From Hippopus hippopus (taxonomy: Eukaryota > Mollusca > Bivalvia > Cardiida > Cardiidae): a stretch of 64,000 bases of DNA. The position numbers and the translations under genes were made by a program. Below, in pieces: positions 23,046-36,103 of the stretch (position 1 is its first letter; the number at the start of each line of letters is the position of its first letter). The stretch lies in NCBI GenBank assembly GCA_946811185.2, contig OX328096.1, forward strand, positions 70,989,345-71,053,344, written 5' to 3'. The notes beneath the pieces were generated by a model, which was given only the letters and a program-made list of their open reading frames with translations, was not told the DNA's origin and did not search any database.

Positions 23046-23863
23046 TCTGCTTTTCTCATAATGTTTTCATTTTTTTCTTCTTCTCAAAGGCCACAAATTA
23101 CCAGGTTTTTTGTTGATCGATTTTAAATTCCTCTTTAACTGTTTCAGCGACAAACGATAAATGAGACATACTCTGGCTGAAGGGGGTTTAATGCATCTCC
23201 GTGATACATTATACCCAGCAAGTCATCATACATTTTTATCTAAATAATGGATCCATATAATCAATTTTATCCAATAACGGCTTAACCCTAAGTTAGACTG
23301 GTCCTTGAACATGCATAACAAATAACAAACAGCAAAAAGTTTCGACCCAGGTAAGCCTTTTCACAGAGCATGACTCATATAAACTTTCGACGACTTGAAA
23401 TACTATCCACTAAAAACCAAAACGATTTCCAGATTTTTAAAGCATGACTTAACAAATGGACGGAATAGATCCCGGATCAGGCTGCACGTTCCGTACGATC
23501 TGATCTTAATTTTTTCCTTCCGCAAAAGCCTCTGATTTCGCCTATCACGCTTAAAACATTGAAGAACTGTTTTCTTATTTACGAAACATTTTAAGTCTTT
23601 CGCCAACGATAAATTTTTAGTTTTGTCAAAACTGAAAGCATTTGCAGACAACAAATTAAATGTAATTAAAATGATGTTAAATGTTTCTGAAAGTGTAGAA
23701 AGCCTTGTGGGAAAAGGAGAAAATGCTGGTTACCAGCATTTTCTCCTTTTCCCACAAGGCTTCTAAAAGGCTATTACCTCAGGGTTGTTGAAACTCGGGA
23801 TAGTGTCGTTAAGAGTTGAATGGTCACAGACAACATTTTACTGGCTCATATGTTCTGTGGCAG
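23046..23863. repeat. Repeat-rich intergenic stretch with a perfect 61-bp palindrome
   Basis: A family 2 hairpin lies at about 23456-23525. The best copy of the dispersed hairpin repeat is at 23701-23761, with 30-bp perfect arms around one unpaired base. GTGGCAG at 23857-23863 is the left target duplication of the next element. Confidence 0.7.
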
Positions 23864-24195
23864 CAGGGATCGTATATACACAGGGATAGGCAACGCAACT
23901 GGAGTTAAGACCAATTATCGATTTTTCACTGACTTACCTGTACGGCGTCCAATAATCCGTTGTCGTTCCTTGCGAGTTATTATCATCCTTTCAGATAATA
24001 TAATTCCTTGCCGATTCCGACAATTTTTATATCCGCCAAAGAAGCGTTTAGTCAATGTTTATGTCAATGTTTTTCTATTATTGATTTTTTTTTCAGTTAA
24101 AGTGTTATTTTTTTTAATCTGGAAAATTTAAAGTGTCGACTAATTGGGCGTTTCAGATATACAGGTCATGTTGTCAGTCTTGATTTCACACGAAG

Positions 24196-24229
24196 CAGGG
24201 ATCTTATACATGTGTATATACGATCCCTG
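24196..24229. mobile_element. 34-bp minimal element: two inverted ends back to back
   Basis: CAGGGATC at 24196 and GATCCCTG to 24229 enclose only 18 bases, mostly the rest of the inverted ends (TTATACA and TGTATATAC). The 7-bp word CACGAAG stands directly on both sides (24189-24195 and 24230-24236). The ends and duplication length are the same as in the 4.7-kb element that contains it. Confidence 0.7.
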
Positions 24230-27200
24230 CACGAAGTGTAAATTGTGAATGGAGATCAAAACGGCCCGGTGCCAAAACGACCCATTACCGAAACAACCCT
24301 CTTTTTCGTAGTAACTTAAAATATTTTAATATTTCTGCAGTGGATATCTATTGCAAACAATTCGGGAAAAGGACACATCGCCTGTTGAAGGATTAAGTCC
24401 GTCTAACGTTTCGGAAGTGGGCTGCTTTTGTCCACTCCCTGTATTTGACATGATCACAAGTGGGATATATCAAGTTGTGTATCTGTCATGACACATCTAG
24501 TGTCCTCTTCTGTTTATAGACAATACGCATCATTGAAATTGAATATTTATTTTCTGATTTTCTTCTTCAAATGTTTCAATTTGGTCAGGTCAAAAGCTTC
24601 TCATGTTATAAGGAGTGACAAACATTTCACTTGTATGTAGTACAATGTATTAGGCCGGTAAACACAGAGATCTGTTAATAGTTATATACCCATTTTTCAA
24701 TAGCAAACTACACAAAGGGCATATAGAACCAGAAAATTGCCTTCACTGCCCATTAAATGGACCTTCCAGTACACTTTCAGTTCAGCTTGCAGCTACTCTT
24801 AAATCACTGTGTTTGACAGAAAAAAAGGAGAATTTCCTGCAAAATGGAAAGAATTAGTGAAATTTCTGAAAAAGTAGGCTCGTGAAGTGTGAGGACCTGT
24901 CTGCAACTCTGTTCCTACTTTTATATATTGGAATCAATTACATACACCAGTGGCATTCACAATTGCATCATTTCCAATTAACCTGTGTACCTTACAACCT
25001 TGTGTGTTTGATGACTTCGGAATATTTAAAGCTTTTTGAAAATATTGTGGGTAAAGAACAAAATGCTAGCCTAGCACATGTACCTGTTTTCAGCATTTTT
25101 ATCCGCAATGTTCAATACCATGCAAAAAAATCCAATCGTTTGAATCTACTTTCAGTTGTCGTTTGCTAATACTTTCAATTTGGGATTCCAAAGGCCCCCA
25201 AAAAATTGTTCTTTGGTAAAAAATAGTCAGTAGCATAATTATTAGAAAAAAAAAAAAAAAAAAAGACAAATCTGCAATTATCCCATTGCCACACAACCCC
25301 GAGTTCTGATGACCAAGAGAAAGAAGCCTTTTGGAAACATTGCAGGAAAAGGAGAAAATGCTGGTTACCAACATTCTCTCCTTTTCCCCAAATGCTTTCA
25401 ATTATATCATTGACAAATTCCATAATTTGAGTCGCATTTCAATTGTTGTCTGTAAATGCTCTCACTTTGTACAAGTCTACTTCTGTGTTGTTTCAAAAAG
25501 AGTTAACAGTGTGGCAAAGTAAAAGTTGCTTTTGACAAGCAATTTTTCCTTCTTTAATAATGGTTTTTTATTCTGTGTCAGAGAACTTAAGGTTATCTAA
25601 TAACTTTGAATGCTTTGATTTTGGACCAATTTGAAAACAGTATAAGTTGTGTAGGACTTTGTACAAATTTTACTTTTCACTTCTCATACAGTGGACAGCA
25701 TTGGAAAACATTTGTAAAAGACCAGTTGCAGCCAGTGATCAATTCTTTTCAAAATGATTTCTGTGCTATTAAAAAAATTATGTTTTTGCCTTTCCTTCAA
25801 ATGTTTTTCATTTTTTAAATTTTCAAAAAAAATCACACTGTACACAGAAAGTTTATGTTGAAATTGATATTTTAAAATTTCTCACTGAAAACCTCAAGGC
25901 AGCCATGAATATTGAGCTACATGTGTGTTACAAAATTAAATGGTGCTGAAAAATGTGTTCCTTTAGCAAGTTTTAACTTAATGCCTAATAAATTTGATTT
26001 TACATAAATCCAATGTAGAAATCTTTGGAAAACAGTATGACACAAGGACCAATCTTTTTAAGATAAAATGTAACATGCAAATGGTTGGTTGCTTCCGCAA
26101 ATGCTCTTTTCATTGAATGTAGACTTTTATCTCCTAAAACTTTTTCACTGTGGCAAGTTGCAGTTAATGATGATGGTAAAAGTATTGTGTATATGAAATA
26201 TTATTGGTATATTAAACTATCATTATAATCCTGCTGTATGTCATACAAACGCCCAAAATATACTTCTCTCCCTCAACAGAGATTTTCAAGTAGAAACATT
26301 CCCAACTCTAGTAATACATGGAATATGGATAGCTGCATTGTTCGCTGTGATACAATTGCAAAATGTTGAAAGCAACCAACCTTCAGGAACACTTTGCCAG
26401 ACAACAAAATTTGAGACTTGTCTGATTTGGAATTATTTGCAGACAAGAAATGAAATGTGTCACTTGTGTCTTTGCTGAGAAAACGAGAACATGCTTGCCA
26501 ACATTTTCTTCTTTTCCCACAATGTTTTCAGATGTGTAAATATTTCCCATGGTAGTGAAAACTTAGGATTCAGGAATACTGACATTTGTCACAGATTATT
26601 AGATAACTCCTTACCTCAAGTGGCTTATAAGACTGTAGATACTGAATGTACTGTGTTGTTTGAAGAAACCAAAAGTATGTCAAATTTAATACATGTACTT
26701 TTAGTGTTTCATGACAACAGTGTGAGTAGTGGGAAACCAACATCATGATTCTCAGAGAATTTTGCACATCACAGATACATACTTCTCTCCCTCAAAAATT
26801 ATGTTGATGAGGAAAAGCAACACGCAGCTTGTGCAGACAGTTGTGCAAAGTCAAAAAACAAATAGATAAGTATAATGGCTGCTATGATACATCTAAAATG
26901 TTGTGAAACATTGCAAATTGAGCAAGGTTCCATCCTTAACTTTTTGCCAGATTACAAAATTTTGGACATGTCTAATTCGAAAGCATTTGCAGACGACAAA
27001 TGAAATGCAACTGAAATGAGGAGACTTGTTTTTCCTAGGGAAATGAGAAAATGTGACATGTACTTACCGGTAGTTTCTTCTTTTTTCACAATGTTTTTGG
27101 AAGTATGGATATTTCCCCAGGTTAGTGAAAACTTAGGATTCAGGAATACTAGCATTTGTCACAGATAATTAAATAACTCCATACTTCTAGTGGCTTATTG

Positions 27201-27759
27201 AGCTATACATACTAAATATACTTTGATGGTAGAAGCTCACAGCTTTCATATTCAAATACATTAATTTCACTTTAGCATTTTTCTTGCAGGTTTGTACAGT
27301 TCACAGCTGATTTGGTCTTTAATATTCCAAGTTTTCAAGCCCAGCTTCAGTATCATACTAGTACACTTTATGCAGAATTACAAAACCATCTTCAATGTCA
27401 TTCTTCTGTTCACAGGATGCATCACAACAGTATGTTGACAGCTCTTGAAACCATGTTTTGAAGTGTTTGTGCTGTCACAATACATATCTGGAAAAAAAAT
27501 ATAGAACCAACTGAATTTCAAATTCCTCCTTTTTACAAAACGTAACATTTTAATTCTTCAGTTACGTTGCAAAATATGGTTTTATTTTCACATGGTTAGA
27601 CTATAATGAGAATTTGTTCAGGATATGGCCAACTATCAGAGATCCAATCATTTTTGACTAATGTGCGGTACTGCGCTTCCACCTTTACTGAAATAACCCC
27701 TTTTTAGGCTACACTTTTATTTACCTAGGATTCGATAAACAGCTTGTATTTGATTTTAG

Positions 27760-28165
27760 TGCAAAACGAAATACTTACTGCTTATAAATATGGTAATATC
27801 TGAACACAATTAATTCAAAAGATGGAATCGGAATGCTACATTTATCACCAGGGTCTCAGCAAATTCACCATATTGGGCCGCCATTTTGCAATTAAGACCG
27901 AAAATAGCCAAGTTTTTGAGCCCACAGTTATCTAACCTTGGCATCGAAAATCACTAGATTTGATTTAAAAACAAAAAGAAATACTTACTGCTTATAAATA
28001 TGTCAAAATCTGAACAAATTTATTTCTAAAAATAAATTGAGAATGCTACAACTATCACTAGGGTCCCGCCAAATTCACCACATTGGTCCGCCATTTTGTG
28101 ATGAAATACCGAAAATAGCCCAGTTTTGAGCCCATAATTATCAAATTTTGGAATCGAAAATCAGC
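27760..28165 (+). repeat. Two-copy tandem repeat of about 195 bp
   Basis: The phrases GAAATACTTACTGCTTATAAATATG, split over 27768-27792 and 27990-28014, and CCGCCATTTTG (27889, 28090) recur about 200 bp apart with moderate divergence. No gene is seen. The rest of 27200-28560 shows no other repeat that I recognise. Confidence 0.55.
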
Positions 28166-28596
28166 ACAAAATTGGCTTTACTACAAGGAGATGTACTCTA
28201 TCTCGTGATTTTTACCAACTAGTTGCTATTTGGACGCTACTTTATGTACTTAAAAAGTATTTCTTTTGCACGTCACTAAATCCTCCTGCCGAACATCCCC
28301 TACGGGGCAAACATGCTTAGGCCATGAATTTTTAACGCCAAAATAAGCATATAAAACAAAATCCCCGAAAAAATTGATGTTACATATATTCTAAGCATGT
28401 AAATATTCGGAAACTTACCTGTTGAGAAGGACGTATGGGATAACCAAGCAAAACGTTGATTAAAAAAGTGACCGTCGTATGCCGAAATTTAAGATGGCCG
28501 CCGTTTTTTTCTTTGCGGTCAATTCAAAAGAAGACAGTGAATAACCGGAAGTTATACCACGTTTCCTATCCCTGTATATAAGATCCCTGGTGGCAG

Positions 28597-31500
28597 CTAA
28601 TCAGATGGCTAGTCTTGGGACAAAAATTTAGATTCCAACGTTATCCCCAAATATATTAAATTGATTCTCCATTGTTATTTTACTAGCGGCGAGTTTTAGT
28701 GAATAAACCACGTATTAATATTTACAGTATCTCTACAGGATAATGATGAGTTATAGCAGACAGGTCGAATCTTCGAAAATATGACATGCGCAGACAACGC
28801 AGCCGAGGGAATTGATCAACGGCTCACCCGAGGTTTGCCGAATGAGCATGTTTAGTAACTTGCAGTTTTCACATTACGTCAAGGCTAAATATCGTACGAG
28901 TTAATTATTTTTATCTGTGATACATTATTAAAGAGCTGTTGATTTATTGTATTTTTTTTCTGTTTGTGTGTGTTGTGTGTAACGCCGTTTTAAGCATTGT
29001 TTCAGTTATATCACAGCAACCAGAGTACTTTCCGTACATCCTACTCTTGATCTATTCCGTCCGCCAAACCTCTGTTTTTGCATGTTGGCCTATGAGGGTA
29101 ATCGTAACGTTGCCTAATTGAAGAACAATTCTAAATAACACCAATTCTTAAATTCCACGACTAAATATCTAATTGGCTGAAATGTTCTGTCGCAGCGATT
29201 GAGATGGCTACTGATACCTGAATTCGACCCCTAAAAGATTGCTTTCTAATGGCATGTTTCGTAACTCTTTCAGTTTTTGGAAGGCGAGATTTTTTCATAT
29301 GTCATCGCTCAGCAGTTTGCTGCAAATGCCTCTGAACAGTATTATCCAAACGCCTTTCAAATAGTTCGATACTTCTCGAGTACATAAAAACAAAATCATG
29401 TCGAGACCATTGTAACTTTAATCAGAACAACAAGAAGAAAGTTCAAAGTTTTAGAAGGAATGAAATCGAATTCCTGAAAAACATCGTTTTTGACGAATGC
29501 AAAATACTTTGGATCAGTTGATTGTTACGATGGTGTTGCTACAGCAACAAATACACTGTAGTTGTAATAAGCCAATCGAACACTACTAAAATGACGTCAT
29601 TCGGACCTACTTCCACTCCACAGCGCATAAACGACTAACCAATCGGATAGCTTTTTGTGAATGACATATAGCTGACAGGCCTCTTTTCTCTGTTGAGAAC
29701 ATTGTTCTGTCTATGAGAAGTAAAATTTCAATAAAAAAAATTCTTTTGAATTATCAAGTGTTTATGAAAAAATGTTCTTTTTGAAAGAAATATCTTTTTC
29801 TTCTATCAAAGTTGTGCTTGACATTATGATTAATAAGTAGGTTATTGTTACGCGTCAGCATGACCCAGTTTTGATTCCGGAGACATGTGAAAAGAAAAAG
29901 GTAAATCAGTTAGAATTACAATATGTGTCATTTCAAAGTAGTTCGTTTCTTTCCTTATATACAAGTATGATCGGACTTTACTTTATCAAAAATGACATTA
30001 ACATGACCTGTAACCTTTTTATCACACCGATAATTTTAACTTCTTCTTTTGATCGTCACGGTGCTTAACGTTAAGCAATTACCGATATTCATAAATATTT
30101 AACCCTTTACCACTCAATGCCGACTTGTAACGAGTCTGAAAAAGCAAGCCTTTGAAAACATTATGGGAAAAAAGAAAATGCTGGAAACCGACATTTTCTC
30201 TTTTTACCACAATGTTTTCTACCCTGTCAAGAACAAATTTCGTCATTTGGGCCACCTTGAATTTGTTGTCTGCAAATGCTTCAAATTTCAACTTATTCTG
30301 AAATTTCGTCGTCAGGTAAAGGATAAACGCTTATATAATGAATTGTTAACACAATCACTTACCTCCATCATCATTAGAACTGAAATCTTCATGTAGTTAA
30401 ATCCATTATTTTCCTCGAAAAAATTTCCTTCAACTATACTTTTTTTTCTTTTCAAAACTGAATGACACAATGATAAAATTATCTTGACACAGAGAATCCC
30501 ACTGTCCTTGAATGCATCGGACGTGTTCATGAATTTCTAAGGACACAGACCAAGGGCCTATATCTGTGTAACTGTACATGATATATTGTTGTCGAACAAA
30601 GGAATAGGGTGTATCTCAATTGACGGGTGAGCAATCATTTTTCTTTCATGTTTGCCGACAAGCTGAACATACATTCTGGTTATGTGGGATTAATGAAACA
30701 CAAACGTGAATATCAATGAACCCTTAGATCGCTTAGAACGTCTGTCCCTTTTGCAGACGGTGAAGATGAATTTATGGTCTGCACAGAATATGCAATCTTA
30801 TGTCGGATCTACAGTGTGATCTACCTTGAAATAATCCGACCAAAACAGCCGTGGGTGGAGTTGCAATGATTAAGCATTTTTCCCGAAATGAAAAATACCA
30901 ATTTCATTAATCCAGCGCTCTAAGGGTTAACAGGGTCAAAGATTACAAGAATCGTATAAACAGAGAACATCCTCGGACGTCCCTCATAGGACCTATGAAG
31001 TCAACCGTCAAATGATGAAGTTAATCTTTAATTGGATGGTAAACATTGTGCGAAACGGAGAAAATGTTCATTGCCAGTATTTTCTCATGTTCCTGCAATG
31101 TTTCAAAAAAACCTTCCTTTCTTCAAGAGCCCCATTCTTTTAGTCATTAACTCAGCACATGTATTGCAATCTAAAGGTTTAAATCTCTGTTTTGAACATT
31201 GAAAGGTTTTGAGACTCTTTTCATTCTTGATAAAATATAATTAAAATAAAATGGTAAACAATTAAAAAAAAAACTACCTTTAACCAAAAGACAAAATTTT
31301 GACAACCTCAAGGGGAAAAAACTTTTCGAAATATTGTTGGAAAGGGAGAAAAAGCTAGTAACCAGTATTTTCCTTTTACCACAATGTTTTTTACTCTTTC
31401 CCAGCCGAACAGCACATTATCAGCTGCTCTTAAATTGTCATCTGCTCATGGTTTTAATGTAGAAAGCCCTAAATTTTTGTTATTTTGTAAAGGGTTTTGT

Positions 31501-33840
31501 AAAGGGTTACTAAGATGGGAAAGTCAAAAACTGTTGATTACCTGTATTTTCTCCTTTTCCTATAATGCTTTCAAAAGCCTCTTCCTTAAGATTGTTAAAA
31601 GTCAGTATTGTTATCTAAAAGCTAAATCTCAGTTTCTATACTCTGAAAAGCACCTTTCTAGAAAATCTTTGCTCTCTCAATAAAATTGTCTTTGGAATGA
31701 AATGGTAAAGACTTTCAAGAAATAAATCATCTCATAACAAAATTACAGTTTTAGACTTATCAAAATTGAATGCATTTTCAAGCAAAAACTACTCTTTAAC
31801 CCCTTACCATACCCTACCAAGTACTGTTTTAACAACCCTGAGAAAGAGGCCATTTAAACACTTTTTTTGAAAAGGAAAATTTTTCCTAACTCTTTACATG
31901 AAGAAAACATTTCAGATTTGCCAAAATTGAATGCATTTTCAGGCAACAACTTAGATGTGGCTGCACTGATGGAACCTGTCTGAAATAGGATGGAAAATAT
32001 TTTAGGAAAAGAAGAAAATGTCAGTTAGCACCAAATTCTCCTTTTCATACCAAAAGTTCACAAGTCTTCTTCCTAAAGGCCTTTTAAACTCATTATTGTG
32101 TTCTAGAGGGTTAAATCTAAGTTTCTATACAATGTAAAAACATATACCGGTAAGTCGAAACTCTTTGCCATCAAATAAAAATTGTCCTTCAAATAAAATG
32201 GCAAACAGTTTAAAAAAAATCCTTTATTTTAATTTTGTTCACCATATTTTCACAAGCCTTCTTTCCCACGTTTGTTAAAACTCAGGATAGTTAAACTGGT
32301 CTCCATTGCACATGAACATTGCACAACCCTAAAAACTTTGCTGCATCAGGAGAGGCGATTAAACTACAGGAAAATGTATCGTGATATGTTTTGCCTATTC
32401 TAAAATCGCCTTCCAACAGTACTTTTAGTATTTTGATTACATTACGCCACAGCTAGCTATCGTAAGAGTTATCTCTCCCGTGTTAAATTATTAAAGAGCC
32501 GTGATGAATTATAAAAGAACCATCGATTTATTTATTGTTGTTTTTTTTTGGTGTTAAACATCATTTCAGCGTTGTTACAGTTATATTGCTGCGGCAAATC
32601 CACCTATCCATGGTTTTCCGGGGTCTCTTTTACTAGTGCTTTTCACAATATTCTTCCAAAGCCACCAGGAGCTTGCCTACATAACCAATGTCAAAACACT
32701 GATCCAAAAATAGTCATTGATATTGGATCAAAGTCTGCTGAAAGCCTGAGTTTTCTCGTAATTAGTGATTATCCCATTACTAGACAATCCGGTATTTAAC
32801 GACCTTGAGAATGATGGCTTTTAGAAACATTGTGGAAAAAGTAAATTGTAGGTAACCGGCTGTTCTTACATAGTCAAATCTCATCATTGAATCCAGTCTA
32901 ATTTGTCGTCTGGAAATTCTGTCCATATGGACAAGTCTGAAGCTTATGTGGTCAGCTTAATGTCTGGATGTTCATTTTTACCGATTGAAGGTATGGCACA
33001 TTGCTAATGGTACGAAGGTGGTGTGTCGAAACGTTGGCCAAGTCAACTGAACGAAAGTATGTTCACACATCTTTATAAAAAATACGATGCATGTTTTACG
33101 TACGCTTACCACGTAACTTTGGTGAAATACATGAGGTTTAACAGCTTTTTCTTTTTCCTGCAGTGTGAGCTTCATCCCATGAGCCATATGTATCTGTTTT
33201 TCTCAAATCAACTTGAAGACTTATGACAATTACTAAGTCCTAATTCTTTACCAAACGACAAAATTTCAGACTTGTCCAAATCGAAAGCATCTGTAGACAA
33301 TAATTAAACGGTGGCTCAAAACAGGGGCTTTGTCTTCTAAAGGGAAGACAATATTGTGGAAAAAGACAAAGAAAAGTGGTTACCAGCTTTTTCTTCTTTT
33401 CCCACATTTTTGCAAAAAGAACATGTCTTGGGTTTTCTGTTGAACGACTGAAGGAATGGTACGCTGCTAATGGTGCGAAGTTTGTGAGCTGAAGTCTTGA
33501 ACGTGTCATAAAAAAAAACTTGAGTGGAAGAAAATATGTTGACATATACCCTGTTTAAAAATACGGCGCATGTTTTACTCGCAATGAACACTTAACTTCT
33601 TGTGAAATCCATGAAAAACGTTTAACAGGTCGTTTACTTTCCTTCAGTGTGAGCTTCATCCCATGAACCACATTTATCTGTTTTTCTTAAATCAAATTTA
33701 AGACTTATAACAATTTTTTAGTACCGATAAAATTCAATAATTCAAACAAGGGGACAGAACAAAAAGCCGAACTATCAATACTCCTAATGGCTTTGTATAA
33801 AGACTATCAAAGAGAAAATGATACGGTAAGCGTAATGTAG
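28597..33840. repeat. Repeat-rich intergenic region, no gene
   Basis: 28600-29280 is a further copy of the 1-3.6 kb array repeat. A nearly complete hairpin MITE spans about 30102-30320, with TTTAACCCTTTACCA at its left end. More copies lie at about 31045, 31335, 31515, 31995, 32825 and 33350. 32440-33250 is similar to 4090-5060. The longest open frames are about 100 codons, AT-rich and overlap repeats, so none is called. Confidence 0.6.
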
Positions 33841-35528
33841 ACAATTATCTTCGAAATTTGTCTTACGCTTTACCAGGCAAAGAAGTGACTTGTCCAGATT
33901 GAAAGCATTTGCTGGTGACAAATTAGATGTAGCTCAAATGATCCACTGTGCCTTTGAAACCGTAGAAAACATTGTTGGAAAAGAATAACATGCGATTACC
34001 AGCCTTTCCTCCTTTTTCAACAATGTTGAAATCAAAAGTTTTCGTCTAAACAAGGATTAGTTTTATAAAGGGTTAAATTGGTTGATTGTATGGTGTTTAA
34101 CGCCGTTTTCAACATTATTTCAACTTTTTCGGAGCGGCATGTGCACCTATCAGCGCTTTCCTGACTTTCTCATCATTAGTATTTTGTACATTATTCTTCC
34201 AAAGGCACTGGCTGCTCTTTACACGATGATAAGAGATAAGAGAGGCATGAATCTAGTCGAAAAATCCGTAATCAGTCCTTCTACAAAATACAGAGCTGTG
34301 GTTTCAAGCCCTGAGCGTTACCGACTGAGCTACAGAGCTCGCCAGGGTTGTATTTGAAAATCCCTGTAAATCTTTGACGAGCAGGCCCAAGCAATTCTAA
34401 ATAATAATTTGTGCCTGTACATAACACGTAAAAATTCCTAGTACACATTTATTAAACTGCATTTACTCCGTATTTCAAGCTTAAGGGTGTACGACGCTAA
34501 GGAACAAGATTTCTGAACATAAAGTGGAAAAAGGAGCATATTCTAATTACAAGTATTTTCTCCTTTCAAAAAGTATTTTTCACTCTGTAAAAGAAAAATA
34601 TCACTGTTAGTGGAGTCACATTTTATTTGTAGTCTGCAGATGCTTTCAATTTAGATAAATCTCAGGTAAAATTTGACAGAAAGATAAACAAACCATGAGT
34701 TTCAAACACGTACAACATACCTGGCTAAATAAATGACTTCTTCATTGGAAAATTATATAGATGAGCATTGCTAAATGATGAAACAGAAGTACTGCTACAC
34801 AATTTTCTACAATTCTGTTTGGCTAATTTTTCACGAGACGAACTTGAAAGTGTTTTTAGACAACATTTTAAGCTTAGCTCAAATGATAGAATTTGTCTTT
34901 AGAAGGGTAAAAACATTGTGGGAAAATGAGAAAATTCCGGTTACCAGAATTTTCTCCTTTTCTCACGATGTTTTCAAAAGCCTCTATCCTGACGGTCGTT
35001 AAAACAGGGAATTATCATGTAACAAGTTAAAAAATTAATTCGAATGTATAGATAGGTGCCTATTTTTGCATTTTGGAATGATGGAGATAAAACTGTATTG
35101 ACCAAAATTACGAATATCTTGCATGTTCATATTTATCAAATGCTTTTTGTTACAAATTTATTTTCGAAAGGCCAAATGGATAGACAGATAGACGGAGAAT
35201 AACTGAAATTACTATTCAGACCGCAAGTGAGCATTTTGTTCAACTGTTAGACAGCCTACCAAATGCACAGCTAGTGAGGGGGGAATATGCATGCCTGTTT
35301 CTCACGAGATATTATTCCACGGCTGTCAAATAAACTAACATTTCAACTGCCTTAAATAAACAAACCTTAGGTTCCCACGTTCCTAAGGACGCCCTTTTGA
35401 TCAATCAAAAACATGTGTGCAGGAAACCACAGAATCATTTGTTATCAGCCACTCTAAGGTCTACAGTCTCAAAGTAAACAGGAATATTAAATACTGCTTA
35501 TATTGCGCTCATATTTTAATCGTTCATC
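33841..35528 (+). repeat. Upstream part of duplicated segment S2
   Basis: Collinear with 14400-16507, as described there. Hairpin-MITE copies lie at about 33965, 34520 and 34910. Similarity is strongest in the last 400 bp before the C1q start codon (GCAAGTGAGCATTTTGTTCAA), which probably includes the promoter. Confidence 0.75.
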
Positions 35529-35829
35529 ATGCAAGTTATGCAGTACTTCCTTACTGGACTTTTTTTAGCCATCGTATTTTTTGACAATGTGAGAGCGCTG
35601 CCAGCTGAGCCGGTACGTTCAAAATTCGATTATGAAATGAAAACACTCGAAGCGATGCTTCGAATCGAAAATCGTGCCGAGAAAATGATGGAGGAATTGA
35701 ATTCTGTCCGAGATTCTATGACGAAAGAGCTTGATGAAATCAAGAATTTGAAAGCTGAAGTTGAAAGACAACAAACAGCAATGGAAAGCAAGTTCACAGC
35801 TCTGCAGTCTGAAGTAGAAGAAGTTCAAG
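35529..35829 (+). CDS. C1q-domain protein 2, exon 1 (signal peptide and coiled coil)
   Basis: The ATG at 35529 starts MQVMQYFLTGLFLAIVFF, a signal peptide, followed by the same Glu/Lys-rich helical region as in C1q gene 1 (RIENRAEKMMEELNSV). A donor AAG/GTAAAG lies after 35829 and leaves phase 1. With the exons at 35987 and 42305 it gives 271 residues. The product is a likely secreted, oligomeric C1q-domain lectin of the innate immune type. Confidence 0.85.
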
Positions 35830-35986
35830 GTAAAGTAATGATATCATACTGATCTTTTTGTAAACTGTTCATCGTTTACCAAAGAAACCGGTTTAATGTC
35901 TCCTCAGAATATTTTTTTTAACAAACAATTTTTACTTTTCTCATAATGCTTGAAATCGACACTTAAAAAAAAAAAAATCATCTCAG

Positions 35987-36103
35987 AGAAAATGACGGAG
36001 GAAATGCAATCTCTCCGAGATTTTATAATGAAAGGGCTTAATGAAGCTGAAAGACAACGGACAGCAACGGGGAGTAAGATCATAGACGAAAAACTAGAGC
36101 CAG
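35987..36103 (+). CDS. C1q-domain protein 2, middle exon (extra coiled coil)
   Basis: A 117-bp exon with acceptor CATCTCAG before 35987 and donor CAG/GTAAAG after 36103. It is symmetric (phase 1-1), so it can be gained or lost without a frame change. It encodes 39 residues that repeat the style of exon 1 (EKMTEEMQSLRDFIMKGL, then AERQRTATGSK matching AERQQ(I/T)AMESK), so it looks like an internal duplication of exon 1. I find no equivalent in the intron of gene 1. Confidence 0.7.

Larger units (their letters stand above)
23864..28589. mobile_element. 4.7-kb element with CAGGGATC...GATCCCTG ends and 7-bp target duplication
   Basis: The left end CAGGGATCGTATATACA and right end TGTATATAAGATCCCTG are inverted copies, and GTGGCAG flanks both sides (23857-23863 and 28590-28596). 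The flanking sequence reads continuously across the insertion as the array repeat (TTCTGTGGCAG / GCTAATCAGATGG), which marks an empty-site equivalent at about 1750. The interior has no transposase frame. It carries hairpin-MITE copies (about 25030, 25335, 26475, 27045) and a two-copy tandem repeat (about 27760-28165). The superfamily is not certain; hAT and P elements have similar ends and 7-8 bp duplications. Confidence 0.75.

Noticed and set aside
23864..24229. A separate 366-bp element between the first two CAGGGATC ends
   Set aside because: Its flanks would be GTGGCAG and CACGAAG, which do not match, whereas the 4.7-kb and 34-bp pairs each have matching 7-bp flanks.
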